From Viridibacillus arenosi (GTDB taxonomy: Bacteria; Bacillota; Bacilli; Bacillales_A; Planococcaceae): a DNA stretch of 64,000 bases. The position numbers and the translations under genes are program-made. Location of the stretch: the NCBI RefSeq assembly GCF_001955655.1, contig NZ_MSPW01000008.1:62001-126000 (forward strand), read 5' to 3'. Below are positions 50,846 through 59,592 of the stretch, in pieces (within the stretch, counting starts at the first letter, position 1; each line of letters starts with the position of its first letter). The notes below the pieces were generated by a model. That model made no database searches, was not told where the DNA came from, and was given only the letters and a program-made list of their open reading frames with translations.

Positions 50846-52294
50846 TCATCGTAATTTAACTTCTTTAATATCCACGGAAGGAGAATTTCCTCTGCCACGT
50901 CTATAATCACTTGGAACATCCACTACTATTTCCTCAAAAAGTATATTGATAAAGTTCTTTTTATCGTTATCACTAGCTCTATCCCACATTGCAGAAATGT
51001 TTTTTGCTTGTTCGATTATTTGCGATGTATCTTTTACATTTTTTTTAGACGAAAGATTTTTCACTTGTTCTATTAATAGGTTTTCTTCTTTAAGTACTTG
51101 TGACATCATCTCAGAATAGTCTTTATGGGTCATTATCCCATCGCCAAGAGCTAGCATCCAATTTTTCTTTCTTTTTTTGATTATATTGAGTTGTTTTTCA
51201 ATTTCAGCAATTATTAAATCATTATTTTGTACTGAGACTGATTCTTCCAGATTAGGTACTATTGAATTAATGAAACTTTCTGGATTATCAGTAGATAATC
51301 CTTTAAGAAATTCACTAATAAGTGCTTTTTCGGTGAATATTGGCAAATCACATGTTCCCTTATTTTTTTTCCCGATACAAATGTAGTGTTTTGTACCTCT
51401 TTCTTTTTTAAATTGTCCAGACAAAGCTGAACCACATCTAGCACATCGTAAAACACCACTAAATGGGTAAGGTGAGGTTGCTTTTTTTCCTTCTTTTGTA
51501 TTAGCTATTCTTCGGTTTTGTGCTTCATCATAGGTTTCTTCCCTTATAATCGCTGGTATGTGTTCACTTTTAATAATAATTGTTTCGATTCTATTCGAAT
51601 TATGTCCCCATCTTACTTTTCCACAATATACGGGGTTTTCAAGCATTCTAGAAATCGTTCGAATATCCTTATCAATATTAAGTTGTTGTAAATATTTTGC
51701 GATTGAGCGTAAGCCTTTACCATCATTATAAAGTCGGAATATTTCTTTTACTAAAATGGCTTCTTCCTCGTGTATTTCCAATTTTGAATTTATACTCTTA
51801 TACCCAAAAGGAGCTTTTGCACCATTTCTTTCTCCAACTTCCGCTTTTTTCCCCATATTTAATAATACACGTTCAGATATTGTTTCGCGTTCCCATTCAG
51901 CCATTGCAGCCACAAGAGTCAAAAAGAATCTTCCTAACGCCGAAGTGGTATCAAATACTTCAGTAACACTCTTTATCATAACTCCATTTTCTTCAAATGT
52001 TTTGAGAAGTGTATGAAGACTACTAACTGATCTAACTAGGCGATCGAGTTTATAGAAGACTACTACATCAAATTTCCCCATTTTAGCATCTTCGATTAAT
52101 TTTTGCATAGCAGGACGATTTAAATCTTTGGCACTATATCCATCATCGATATATGTGTCAACTAAATCCCAGTTTCCTTGGGATTCTATAAATTTTCTTA
52201 TTTTTTCTTGCTGAGAGGTTAAACTGTATCCTTCTACCGCTTGTTCATCAGTAGAAACTCGTTCATATTCTACTGTTCTTAAATTATTTTCCAT
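50846..52294 (-). CDS. Large serine recombinase of element 2
   Basis: 482 residues from the ATG with GAGGTG 9 bp upstream. Resolvase domain with YERVSTDEQ (catalytic Ser14), DGYSAKDLNRP and YKLDRLVRS; recombinase domain (about 160-280); zinc ribbon CARCGS...C (about 290-330); C-terminal coiled coil. Clearly related to the prophage integrase (shared IDDGYSAKDLNRP) but much diverged. It presumably inserted element 2 at TCGCTACACC and could remove it with a partner. It plays the same role as SpoIVCA in the skin element. Confidence 0.94.
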   Translation of the reverse strand: MENNLRTVEYERVSTDEQAVEGYSLTSQQEKIRKFIESQGNWDLVDTYIDDGYSAKDLNRPAMQKLIEDAKMGKFDVVVFYKLDRLVRSVSSLHTLLKTFEENGVMIKSVTEVFDTTSALGRFFLTLVAAMAEWERETISERVLLNMGKKAEVGERNGAKAPFGYKSINSKLEIHEEEAILVKEIFRLYNDGKGLRSIAKYLQQLNIDKDIRTISRMLENPVYCGKVRWGHNSNRIETIIIKSEHIPAIIREETYDEAQNRRIANTKEGKKATSPYPFSGVLRCARCGSALSGQFKKERGTKHYICIGKKNKGTCDLPIFTEKALISEFLKGLSTDNPESFINSIVPNLEESVSVQNNDLIIAEIEKQLNIIKKRKKNWMLALGDGIMTHKDYSEMMSQVLKEENLLIEQVKNLSSKKNVKDTSQIIEQAKNISAMWDRASDNDKKNFINILFEEIVVDVPSDYRRGRGNSPSVDIKEVKLR

Positions 52295-52399
52295 TAAAAA
52301 ATTCACCTCAGAAAAAAATTATAAAAGGTATTCGAATAGCCGGAACTTGAAGCTATTATTTTTCAAATCCAGTTTTGGTTAACAATCACAACATCAGGG

Positions 52400-52427
52400 A
52401 CCTTTTAACAATCCATTACATAAAATA
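52400..52427 (+). promoter_or_regulatory. Sigma-K-type promoter
   Basis: AC (52400-52401), 17-bp spacer, CATAAAATA (52419-52427). This is an exact match to the Bacillus sigma-K consensus AC-N17-CATANNNTA. A GGGGGGAG ribosome site and an ATG follow at 52462. Consensus is short, so a chance match is possible; position argues against it. Confidence 0.55.
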
Positions 52428-52461
52428 AAATGGTACATTTCGAAAAGTGGGGGGGAGAAAA

Positions 52462-52614
52462 ATGGAGATAGTAGTTCCAGCAGAAAAGCTTGCTGCTGCG
52501 GTGAATAAATACCTCTTACCAGCAACAATTAGATATTTAGCACAAGAACAAGAAGAATCCGAAGAAGTTACAATATCTAAGAAAACCGAGTTTACACAAA
52601 TACAAGAGTGTTAA
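52462..52614 (+). CDS. 50-residue protein, candidate directionality factor
   Basis: 50 residues starting MEIVVPAEKLAAAVNKYLLP, then an acidic tail ending IQEC. RBS GGGGGGAG lies 6 bp before the ATG. No family recognised. It is divergent from the recombinase with a sigma-K-type promoter. In SP-beta the 58-residue directionality factor SprB is made in the mother cell and triggers excision. The size, position and promoter make a similar role plausible; it is not shown by homology. Confidence 0.5.
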   Translation: MEIVVPAEKLAAAVNKYLLPATIRYLAQEQEESEEVTISKKTEFTQIQEC

Positions 52615-52762
52615 AATCAGAATGTTTTATAATACGATTATATAATGATTAAAATGCATGCTCTTTTGGATTATTATCAGAGTTTAATATAACAAAATCG
52701 TGGCACGGTAATAAAAGTAAAAGTGATGTGAAATGATGTATGAAATCCAATTAAATACAATT

Positions 52763-52801
52763 AAACAGACTTGATTTGAAGTGATCAAAGTCTGTTTTTT
52801 T
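52763..52801 (+). terminator. Terminator after small ORF
   Basis: AAACAGACTTGAT pairs with ATCAAAGTCTGTTT (one bulge), followed by TTTTTT. Supports a short transcript from the promoter at 52400. The rest of the gene-free stretch 52615-53045 holds another hairpin (GGTCACTT / AAGTGACC near 52948-52970) but no convincing gene. Confidence 0.75.
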
Positions 52802-53045
52802 ATGTATCTTTTTATTAGGGTGAAAAGCTAAATTATTATTATTGAAATTTAAATAACTAGCGTAATATAGATGAAATGTTTACATATAATCCCTGGAAAA
52901 TCTTCATTTAGTAGGAGTATAATAAACTGCTCAAATAGGCTTGGAGGGTCACTTGGGTAAAAGTGACCTTAAGCATTAAAAATAGAAGAAAGGCTAGAAA
53001 GCTTACACAATTAAAACTTATGATTTGGTTGTTAATTATTAATCA

Positions 53046-53303
53046 CTAAGTTTGTGTAACTAATTCTACAGCTTTTACTACCAATGGAGTTCCTGCTGTA
53101 ATTGTGCCAGTAACACCGTTAAAAGTTAACTCTGTAGTAGAAACAGTATACGAATCGCCTACCTGTAGTACACCATTTATATAAAAATTATAGTAACCAT
53201 TTGTTACTACCGGAAAAGCAGTAGCTGCATTCTCGCTATCATCTAGAAAGGCAGTTGCAAGAACTGTAGTACCGTCAGCAACTGTTAAATTTGCTGCTAA
53301 CAC
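53046..53303 (-). pseudogene. DUF4183 domain, probably 5'-truncated
   Basis: About 85 residues from a GTG lacking a ribosome site. NGYYNFYINGVLQVGDSYTV and GTITAGTPLVVKAVELV match the second half of DUF4183, which occurs in spore-surface proteins. The frame is open upstream to a TAA and already reads STRFFNVLAANL, the domain start, so only the N-terminal tail and start codon are missing. It lies 44 bp after a complete DUF4183 gene and may be a decayed duplicate. Confidence 0.6.
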
Positions 53304-53347
53304 ATTAAAAAATCTTGTGGAAGACCATTAGTTTAGAAGATTTTATA

Positions 53348-53758
53348 TCACATTTGTTGGAATCCCAATGATTCTATAATGATGGGAGTTCCAGCAAAAA
53401 TTGTTCCATTAAATGGGTTAATGATAAGTGGATCTGGGGTTACTTTATACGCACCGCCCTCTTGCATCACAGCATTGATGTAAAGATTGACATATCCATT
53501 GGGATTAAAAAGTTTGAATTCTGTTAATGGATTGTTATTATCATCTGTAAATAAATTTGCAGGAATGGTTGCTCCGTTTGTTAAATCAATATCTTCTGTA
53601 ACAATAAAGAAATATCTATTTATTATTGGAATAATAGTTCCTTCAGGGATAACAACTGGAGGAGGTTGAATAGAACCTATATCAATGGCTTTAATACGGG
53701 GCCAAAGAACTTGGTTATTTTCACAGCAACTGTCACAAATCAATTTTTCTGGATCCAT
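53348..53758 (-). CDS. DUF4183 spore-surface-like protein
   Basis: 136 residues. A cysteine-bearing N-terminal tail (MDPEKLICDSCCENN) and proline-rich linker (IQPPPVVIPEG) lead to the DUF4183 domain (RYFFIVTEDIDL... NGYVNLYINAVMQEGGAYKV... AGTPIIIESLGF). Members in spore formers are found in coat or exosporium. RBS GAAGGTG. The cysteines may cross-link it to the spore surface. Confidence 0.78.
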   Translation of the reverse strand: MDPEKLICDSCCENNQVLWPRIKAIDIGSIQPPPVVIPEGTIIPIINRYFFIVTEDIDLTNGATIPANLFTDDNNNPLTEFKLFNPNGYVNLYINAVMQEGGAYKVTPDPLIINPFNGTIFAGTPIIIESLGFQQM

Positions 53759-54109
53759 TTTTTTGTCACCTTCATTCCGTAATATTTTAGTTTTCCGTAA
53801 GTTATAGGCGTTTGTTACTTATAAATTAAGAAAGCTGTTCATTCACTAATATTCTATGAATTAATGTCGGAAGGTGATTGGGAGTACAGAGGAGATAGTG
53901 CTGAACATTTTGAGAAAAAAAGACATTAAAAAGCCACTCTATCGGAAGTGACCAATTATATAATTTATATTTTGAGTTGTAAAAAGTTTGTATAGTTCAT
54001 ATCCTTTGGAAATGAAAAAAGAGCAATTAAAACATCGCTCTAAAAAACTCATAAAATCTCATGTTCATTGGAATAACCCAGATAATGAATCCTAAAAGTA
54101 CAACAGGTA
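53759..54109. other. Gene-free stretch
   Basis: About 350 bp of AT-rich sequence upstream of the DUF4183 gene. No strong hairpin or gene; the upstream region must hold the DUF4183 promoter. Confidence 0.4.
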
Positions 54110-54265
54110 TCAAAAGAATTTTAAATATTTTAGGTGAAAAAGAGTCTTTATGAATTTTAAAACGTAGATTCTTACACATATTACAATAAAAACTATTAAT
54201 AAATTCATCAAAGGTAAAAAATAAAACAAACTTGTTCCATTTAATAACCATGAAAATATGTCCAT
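54110..54265 (-). pseudogene. Small membrane protein, probably frameshifted
   Basis: 51 residues with RBS CGAGG before the ATG and one long hydrophobic helix (LFYFLPLMNLLIVFIVICV). After its stop, another frame continues with a second hydrophobic helix (ILLIPVVLLGFIIWVIP) to 54027. The two halves look like one two-helix protein broken by a frameshift. No homologue recognised. Confidence 0.3.
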
Positions 54266-54468
54266 AACAATACCTCGAAATTTTATTAATGGAACAGTTA
54301 AAAATCCCCAGCATTATACTGGAGAACGGTTTGTCAGTTTTAAAAAATATTATTTTTCTGGATAGTCCACATGCATTGGCGGTGGAACTAACAAACCTTT
54401 AGTTTTACTAAGACGTAACAATTTTGTTTTTGCTCATTTTATTTAAAGATAAGAATTTGAAGAAATGT

Positions 54469-54563
54469 ACTTAACCTAACGGGTGCTTTAGTATGAAGAT
54501 CATTGAGCTGTTCAGACAGCACTTTTTTCTTATTCAACTAAATGGGCAGTTTAGTTGAATAAG
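54469..54563. repeat. Degenerate mobile-element remnant
   Basis: ACTTAACCTAACGGGTGCTT (54469-54488, continuing to 54492) occurs again at 55562-55585 with one change. An inverted repeat of 14 bp (CTTATTCAACTAAA / TTTAGTTGAATAAG, 54529-54563) follows. These look like ends of a degenerate insertion or MITE. The surrounding gene-free stretch 54315-54779 holds only one more imperfect hairpin (54678-54715). Confidence 0.45.
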
Positions 54564-54779
54564 TGGAAGGTTATTTTAAACAGGACCAAAGTTGAATTTT
54601 AAATTTCATCAATATATTGAATGAATATCTGAAAGACTTTGTTCAGGGAGGGTGAATAAATCTGAAAAGAAAAGAGGAGAGGAGTAATTCCTGCGCTTAA
54701 GGATTATCACTCCTAACTAATGGAGAATCTATTCTTTTGAAGTTTTGAAATGAAGAAAATCATACCGAGTATTTTATCT

Positions 54780-55325
54780 CTAGATAATTGGACTTAACAA
54801 TTTAAGTACAATAGAAGCATTTACGTTTATTTGTGTGCCTCCTGCCAAAGTCTGCAGAGTAACTGCTGCAGCAGAAGAATGATTTCTAAGTGTAAGACTA
54901 CTGCCGGATGCTAAAGAAATTATTGCCTGACCAGTGTTTTGTTGAGTGCCAGCCCCTGAACCATAGGTTGTTCCCGTAACCGGTGCGCCATTTAAAAATA
55001 GTGTGAATTGGTTAGGCTCAACACCTGATACGACGTAATTAATCTCGTAGATTCCCGGTGTGGTAACAATAATTTGAGAGGTTCCTGGAACGTGGGTAAT
55101 TCCAGGTGTAACTATGCCTGTTGAATCAAAAATAATATCAGCATCTATAGCTACAACCTCAGCACCTAGATTATATATATATCCGTATTCACATAAACCA
55201 CTACATGTTGTTGTTATTGGTATAGGAGACACGCCAGGAATTCCACAGAGTTCAACAGCTCTGAAAGGGCCTATTTGTCTTCCACATAAGCAGGATTGTT
55301 TATTGCAGTTATTACAGTTATCCAT
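54780..55325 (-). CDS. BclA-like C-terminal domain protein
   Basis: 181 residues without collagen repeats. A cysteine-rich N-terminal tail (MDNCNNCNKQSCLCGRQIGP) is followed by a TNF/C1q-like jelly roll (ITVTTPGIYEINYVVSGVE..., FTLFLNGAPVTGTTYGSG, TGQAIISLASGSSLTLRN). This domain tops BclA filaments in the exosporium. RBS GGGGGTG. The promoter region is very like that of the BclB-like gene at 56739. Probably a spore-surface protein. Confidence 0.82.
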   Translation of the reverse strand: MDNCNNCNKQSCLCGRQIGPFRAVELCGIPGVSPIPITTTCSGLCEYGYIYNLGAEVVAIDADIIFDSTGIVTPGITHVPGTSQIIVTTPGIYEINYVVSGVEPNQFTLFLNGAPVTGTTYGSGAGTQQNTGQAIISLASGSSLTLRNHSSAAAVTLQTLAGGTQINVNASIVLKLLSPII

Positions 55326-55345
55326 TTTTTCACCCCCATTTGTAA

Positions 55346-55379
55346 TATATTATTCATTCAAAAAATGGAGAGAAGGGCA
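55346..55379 (-). promoter_or_regulatory. Putative spore-gene promoter A
   Basis: Minus-strand TGCCCTT (55373-55379), 18 bp, AATAATATA (55346-55354). The same two boxes with the same 18-bp spacing occur at 56761-56794. Confidence 0.45.
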
Positions 55380-55561
55380 ATTGGCTAACAATCTTACTAT
55401 TAATTAAATCGTTCATTTTTGATGTTATATTTATAAAGATAGGGGGTTACATGATTAAACATTTAAATAAATGTAAAGTTACTGCACACTTTGAGGAAAC
55501 TAATAAATAAGGTAATCTATTACTACTTATTATGAATAACCAAGAATTTGTGAAGAATCAT

Positions 55562-55585
55562 ACTTAAACTAACGGGTGCTTTAGT
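55562..55585. repeat. Second copy of remnant repeat
   Basis: ACTTAAACTAACGGGTGCTT plus TAGT, matching 54469-54492 with one change. Confidence 0.6.
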
Positions 55586-56136
55586 GAAATAAGGAGAACA
55601 AAAATAATCAAACTTTATTATAAAAATCTCATACTAACTTAAAAAGGATAAACTCCATTTTTATCAATCATTTTTCAAAATGGAGTTTGTTTAAATTAGC
55701 TATTAAATAAAATACATTTTTTAATCAATCCTTATTCTAAAGCTATATCGATAGATTGGAATAAGGATCGATAACTACTTTATCATCTTATTTCAAATCA
55801 AGCATTATTCAATAATAGAAAGGCTTAGGAGATATTCCTAAGCCTTTGTTGGGGGCAATGAAAGAAATGTTATAAAACTAGCATTGGTTTTCTATGTATT
55901 CAAAAAGATTCCTTTCTGTAGCCCTATATACTTGGCACGGAAAGCATCATCTCGCTCATATTCAAATTGCTTTGGCGAAATTATAACTATTTATTTTAGA
56001 GAGAAAAGCAGGCGATTTCCCGATTTTGGGGAAATCGCCTACTTTACTTATTACTTTTGTTTGCAAGTAATTATCGTATTTTACAAAGATAATAATCCTG
56101 TATGGTAGGTTTAATCTAACTTACGAACATCATCTT
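55586..56136. other. Gene-free stretch with three hairpins
   Basis: Three strong stem-loops: AAACTCCATTTT / AAAATGGAGTTT (55650-55688), AAAGGCTTAGGA / TCCTAAGCCTTT (55819-55847) and AGGCGATTTCCC / GGGAAATCGCCT (56010-56040). They probably act as bidirectional terminators, the last for the BclB-like gene. No gene is supported. Confidence 0.65.
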
Positions 56137-56739
56137 TTATTCAACATTAATTCCTGCACTTGCATTACCAAGAATAGTAGTAGCAAACCCTGAGGTAGTA
56201 ACCGAGAACACCATTAATAAACGATCACCAGCAGCTACTGGCACTGGTGCAACGTTTGCGGTACCAGATGTAATAGTGCCTATTGCGATTGTTGTGAGTG
56301 GTGTTAAATTGACAAATGCTGGTGTAGGGTTGAAAACATTAGTTCCAGCAACCGCGCGGTAAATTTGTGCTCTGACTTGTGCTGTTCCTGTAACGGTTGC
56401 AGTAGCTGTTGCAGACAAGGATGCAGATATAGCTGTAATACTACCATCAAGTGGAACTGAAAAGGCTTCCGTTCCAGTAACAGCTGTTAAGTCTATATTA
56501 GTCCCAGCAAGAGATATTGCTGAAATAGCCGAGCCAAATCCTACCATACTTGTTGTACTGACTAAGCCACTAGCAAGTGATACTAAAGAAACAGGAACAC
56601 CCCCTGAGGAAAATGGGTACATAGTGCCTTTTCTTGGTGCTGGTGTAGTAATACATGCAGCGTCAACAGCTATAAAAGGACCAAGTGAAGTACAATTATT
56701 ATTATTTGCGTTGCCGCACATTGAATTATTCATACACAT
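56137..56739 (-). CDS. BclB-like exosporium-type protein
   Basis: 200 residues. Cysteine-bearing Asn-rich N-terminus (MCMNNSMCGNANNNNCTSLGP), then GTMYPFSSGGVPVSLVSLASG and VGFGSAISAISLAGTNIDL, the hallmarks of the BclB C-terminal family of exosporium proteins. No collagen repeats. RBS GGGGGTG. The same LGPFIAVD-like linker as in the BclA-like protein (IGPFRAVE) suggests a shared anchoring signal. Confidence 0.82.
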   Translation of the reverse strand: MCMNNSMCGNANNNNCTSLGPFIAVDAACITTPAPRKGTMYPFSSGGVPVSLVSLASGLVSTTSMVGFGSAISAISLAGTNIDLTAVTGTEAFSVPLDGSITAISASLSATATATVTGTAQVRAQIYRAVAGTNVFNPTPAFVNLTPLTTIAIGTITSGTANVAPVPVAAGDRLLMVFSVTTSGFATTILGNASAGINVE

Positions 56740-56760
56740 TTTTACACCCCCTTTCTCCTT

Positions 56761-56794
56761 TATTCTATTCCGTTAAGATTAGGGGGAAAGGGCA
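56761..56794 (-). promoter_or_regulatory. Putative spore-gene promoter B
   Basis: Minus-strand TGCCCTT (56788-56794), 18 bp, AATAGAATA (56761-56769), the same layout as promoter A. Confidence 0.45.
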
Positions 56795-56821
56795 GTTTCC
56801 TAAATGGTCCACAATTTTAAA

Positions 56822-57985
56822 CTAACTCCATTTTCGAAAGAAATTGAAAAACAAAGAGTTCTTTTCTTTTTTTTGTCTTTCTTCAGTTGATTCTTCTTTT
56901 ACCTCAGGTTGCTTGTTTAACTCTTTAATTTGTATATGGGTTTCAAATTTATTCTTTGGCGTAACTTCAAAGACTTCAAATTCGTCACTTTTTAAAGTAG
57001 GGGATGTATTTGTGTTGTCTTGCTCATGAACCACTTTAGAATCATCAAGAATGGCAGGCTCATGAACCACTTTAGAATCTTCAAGAATGGCAGGCTCATG
57101 AACCACTTTAGAATCATCAAGAATGGCAGGCTCATTTGTTATTACAGAGCTCGTTTTATCTATAGTGATGACAGTGTTATTAATTTTCTCGGGTTCTCCG
57201 TAATTAACTAAATCTTCCGTTTTAAGTTCATTATCAATGGAATTATGGATTTCAGCATGCGGTAAAATATTAGATTCATAAACTCTGATTGGTGTTTCCT
57301 GTGGGTTCATAGCATTTTTAAAATGAAAGGTGGATTCGGTGGTGGTATTTCTATATAAACCATTATATATTTGGCTTGGATGAGTATTTGTTGATTGAAA
57401 GTATTGTTGATTAAAATGGCGTTCTTCGGGTACATTTCTTTGATTTTCATTGCGAGCGAAGGGTATACCATTGTTTGTATCTAATTGCCCATTTGTAGCT
57501 TTACCTGCCAGACTTTGTAACATTTTATAAGATGGCTGTTTAGATGTAATCACCGATTGGCTTGTTGTCTGTGTAATTATCGGATCTCTCTGTGCACCGT
57601 TAGAAACAAATTTAGATGTGTTTTCAGTTTTAGCTGTAGTGGTTGGAGTTTCAGTCTTTTCAATCGTGAGTAATTTGTTTAGAGCACTTAGTATTTCTTG
57701 GTTCATTTTCTCATTCATTTGATTCAGAGACTCAATTTGTGTAGATAGAAGTTTTATCTGTTCCTCATGGCCACTGATTTGAGAATTCTGCTTATCTTCT
57801 ATTGTTTCAGTTAGCCCTTCTATAAGTGCCATTTGCGTTTTAATCCCATTAAAATCCTTTTTTATAAAAAGATAATCATCATTTAAAGTCCCCATTTTTA
57901 ATGAAGTTAACGTTTCCTTATAGGCATCTATTTTATTCTTCCAATTTTCAATGTCTTGAGTGGAGTACAATTTTGAATCTTCCAT
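56822..57985 (-). CDS. Coiled-coil repeat protein
   Basis: 387 residues, not recognised. N-terminal half is a coiled coil (about 10-110, with HEEQIKLLSTQIESLNQMNEK), then a Thr/Asn/Gln-rich low-complexity region, then three perfect-to-near-perfect 12-residue repeats EPAILDDSKVVH (about 285-321), and a basic C-terminus ending FFNFFRKWS. Such architecture fits a structural scaffold; the cargo context suggests the spore surface. RBS AAGGAGTG. Confidence 0.62.
   Translation of the reverse strand: MEDSKLYSTQDIENWKNKIDAYKETLTSLKMGTLNDDYLFIKKDFNGIKTQMALIEGLTETIEDKQNSQISGHEEQIKLLSTQIESLNQMNEKMNQEILSALNKLLTIEKTETPTTTAKTENTSKFVSNGAQRDPIITQTTSQSVITSKQPSYKMLQSLAGKATNGQLDTNNGIPFARNENQRNVPEERHFNQQYFQSTNTHPSQIYNGLYRNTTTESTFHFKNAMNPQETPIRVYESNILPHAEIHNSIDNELKTEDLVNYGEPEKINNTVITIDKTSSVITNEPAILDDSKVVHEPAILEDSKVVHEPAILDDSKVVHEQDNTNTSPTLKSDEFEVFEVTPKNKFETHIQIKELNKQPEVKEESTEERQKKEKNSLFFNFFRKWS
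57023..57130. repeat. Three 36-bp tandem repeats
   Basis: Three consecutive 36-bp units at 57023, 57059 and 57095, nearly identical, encoding the 12-residue repeats of the coiled-coil protein. In-frame units of this type often vary in copy number. Confidence 0.9.
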
Positions 57986-58184
57986 TATATTTCACTCCTT
58001 TCAGTCCATTAATATTTTATTAAAAATATTTACTTTCTGTTACAAATATACCGGTCCTTTCAAATATTTTAGTTTTTCCATAAGAAGAGGAGATGTAAGT
58101 AAAAACGATACATACTGATACTTAAGCATTTTAATAAAAATCAGAACGAATTTTTTATTAGCCCATGCACTTATAGGTATAAAA

Positions 58185-58193
58185 CATATGATA
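58185..58193 (+). promoter_or_regulatory. Sigma-K-like -10 box
   Basis: CATATGATA fits CATANNNTA, about 20 bp before the ribosome site of the gene at 58230. An AC lies 14 bp upstream instead of the usual 16-17, so this is only a partial match. Confidence 0.35.
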
Positions 58194-58229
58194 CAACGAA
58201 AGCTAAAATTTTTTGGAGGTGTCAAAAGG

Positions 58230-58874
58230 ATGCAAGAGAATATGCCATCCCAGGCGCAGGAGCCGGAATTAATTTGTATTAACGTTGATAAGGTATTTGA
58301 CTGGGTTGTAAAAGAAATGTCATTTGATATTTCCCCTACAGGAGCAGTTGCTTTTACAGGAGTAACACCAACTACTAGCTTAACGGGTGCAGTAGTAACA
58401 GGCAAAGTAGTTCCAGCAACAAATAATCCTATAGTAATTTTAAACCGTGAGAATCGCCAATACTCAATTGATGGTTCAACGGTATGTCTTCAACATCTAA
58501 CTATTCAAAAGAATTTTATTCTTACGATAGTTGTTACTTTACCGAATGGAACTATGTTCACAAGCAATAATATTCCAGTTTCGCGTAGTGAACAAGTTAC
58601 ATTATGTGCGCCTAAAGGAACAGATGTAGAGATTTTATTCACAGATTTAGATTCTTTCGTTAGTACAACAGGAACATTAACAGCTGGAGACGGCACAATT
58701 ACGTTTTCTGCACTAACAATTAATGTATCAGTATGCCAAAGTATTCAATCTACATTCCCAGTCACTGTGGAATTCTTAGCAACATTCTGCGAACCAAGAG
58801 CAGATTTACCATACACATGTCCGGGTGTAGTTCGTCCTCAGCCGTGTTCCGCTATTTTCCCAACTCTTGGCTAG
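58230..58874 (+). CDS. Conserved spore-associated-type protein
   Basis: 214 residues from the ATG behind GGAGGTG. The opening ELICINVDKVFDWVVKEMSFD and the later TLPNGTMFTSNNIPVSRSEQVTLCAP and FCEPRADLPYTCPG segments resemble a conserved but unnamed Bacillales family with regularly placed cysteines. The protein is beta-rich without signal peptide, typical of coat/exosporium proteins. Assignment to the spore surface is inferred from this and the neighbours. Confidence 0.55.
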   Translation: MQENMPSQAQEPELICINVDKVFDWVVKEMSFDISPTGAVAFTGVTPTTSLTGAVVTGKVVPATNNPIVILNRENRQYSIDGSTVCLQHLTIQKNFILTIVVTLPNGTMFTSNNIPVSRSEQVTLCAPKGTDVEILFTDLDSFVSTTGTLTAGDGTITFSALTINVSVCQSIQSTFPVTVEFLATFCEPRADLPYTCPGVVRPQPCSAIFPTLG

Positions 58875-58906
58875 GGGTACTAACACATAGAAGAAAATCA
58901 TATCGT

Positions 58907-58933
58907 AAAGAGAGGTTAATCCTCTCTTTTTTT
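58907..58933 (+). terminator. Terminator
   Basis: AAAGAGAGG-TTAAT-CCTCTCTTT followed by TTTTT. Confidence 0.88.
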
Positions 58934-59016
58934 TTATGAAAGAATTCAAATATAGCTATCTCCAAAAAATGTGAATTCTTTAGTTAATTTAATACTATTG
59001 GTAAGGGGGACTAATT

Positions 59017-59592
59017 ATGACTGCTCGTATTGTTCATGTGGAAGAAAAGATAAATGAACTAAAAAAACAAACGGATTTTTATGTTCATGAAATTAAACAA
59101 TTGGTTGGTAAACTAATTATCCCGGATAGTGTCAACGTCATTAGTTATTTCACATCCACGTTCAATATTGCTTATAATCCGGATGAGGAGAGCTTATGCT
59201 TGGGCTCTTATCATATTCGCAATATAGGTAATCAGCCAATAACAAACCCGTATCTATGTATAAAACTGCCTGAAGACTCTCCATTCTCTTTCTCAGGAAG
59301 GTATGTCTATGAACATTTTGCACCGAAATTAAAAGGAAACAGTAGCTGGGAGCGAATCAATGATCAATCAAGCAAGGAGGAGTTCTGGCTTAGACCTATA
59401 GGAAAAACAACGTTAGAGCCAAACGAAACACTATCATTTCCTAATTTTCAGATCAAATGGGGTCATAACTTATCTTATTCAGGAAGTATCATAGGGTTTA
59501 CATATTGTGATCAGCTAAAAGATGGTGTCGTCGTCTTAAATCCTATTAATCTCAATGGAATTAGTTATACACAGGGGGATGAAAATGAGTGA
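59017..59592 (+). CDS. Unrecognised operon protein 1
   Basis: 191 residues. A short coiled start (VEEKINELKKQTDFYVHEIKQL) is followed by a beta-rich domain (FTSTFNIAYNP..., GSYHIRNIGNQPITNPYLCIKL, SFPNFQIKWGHNLSYSGSIIGF). No family recognised. RBS AAGGGGG. Overlaps the next gene by 8 bp. First of three coupled genes. Confidence 0.6.
   Translation: MTARIVHVEEKINELKKQTDFYVHEIKQLVGKLIIPDSVNVISYFTSTFNIAYNPDEESLCLGSYHIRNIGNQPITNPYLCIKLPEDSPFSFSGRYVYEHFAPKLKGNSSWERINDQSSKEEFWLRPIGKTTLEPNETLSFPNFQIKWGHNLSYSGSIIGFTYCDQLKDGVVVLNPINLNGISYTQGDENE

Noticed and set aside
54027..54314. 95-residue minus-strand protein
   Set aside because: No RBS, and only its 3' half looks protein-like. A 51-residue frame with a better start overlaps it, suggesting a frameshifted remnant instead.
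57023..57130. CRISPR-like repeats
   Set aside because: Contiguous 36-bp units with no spacers, in frame with a coding gene.
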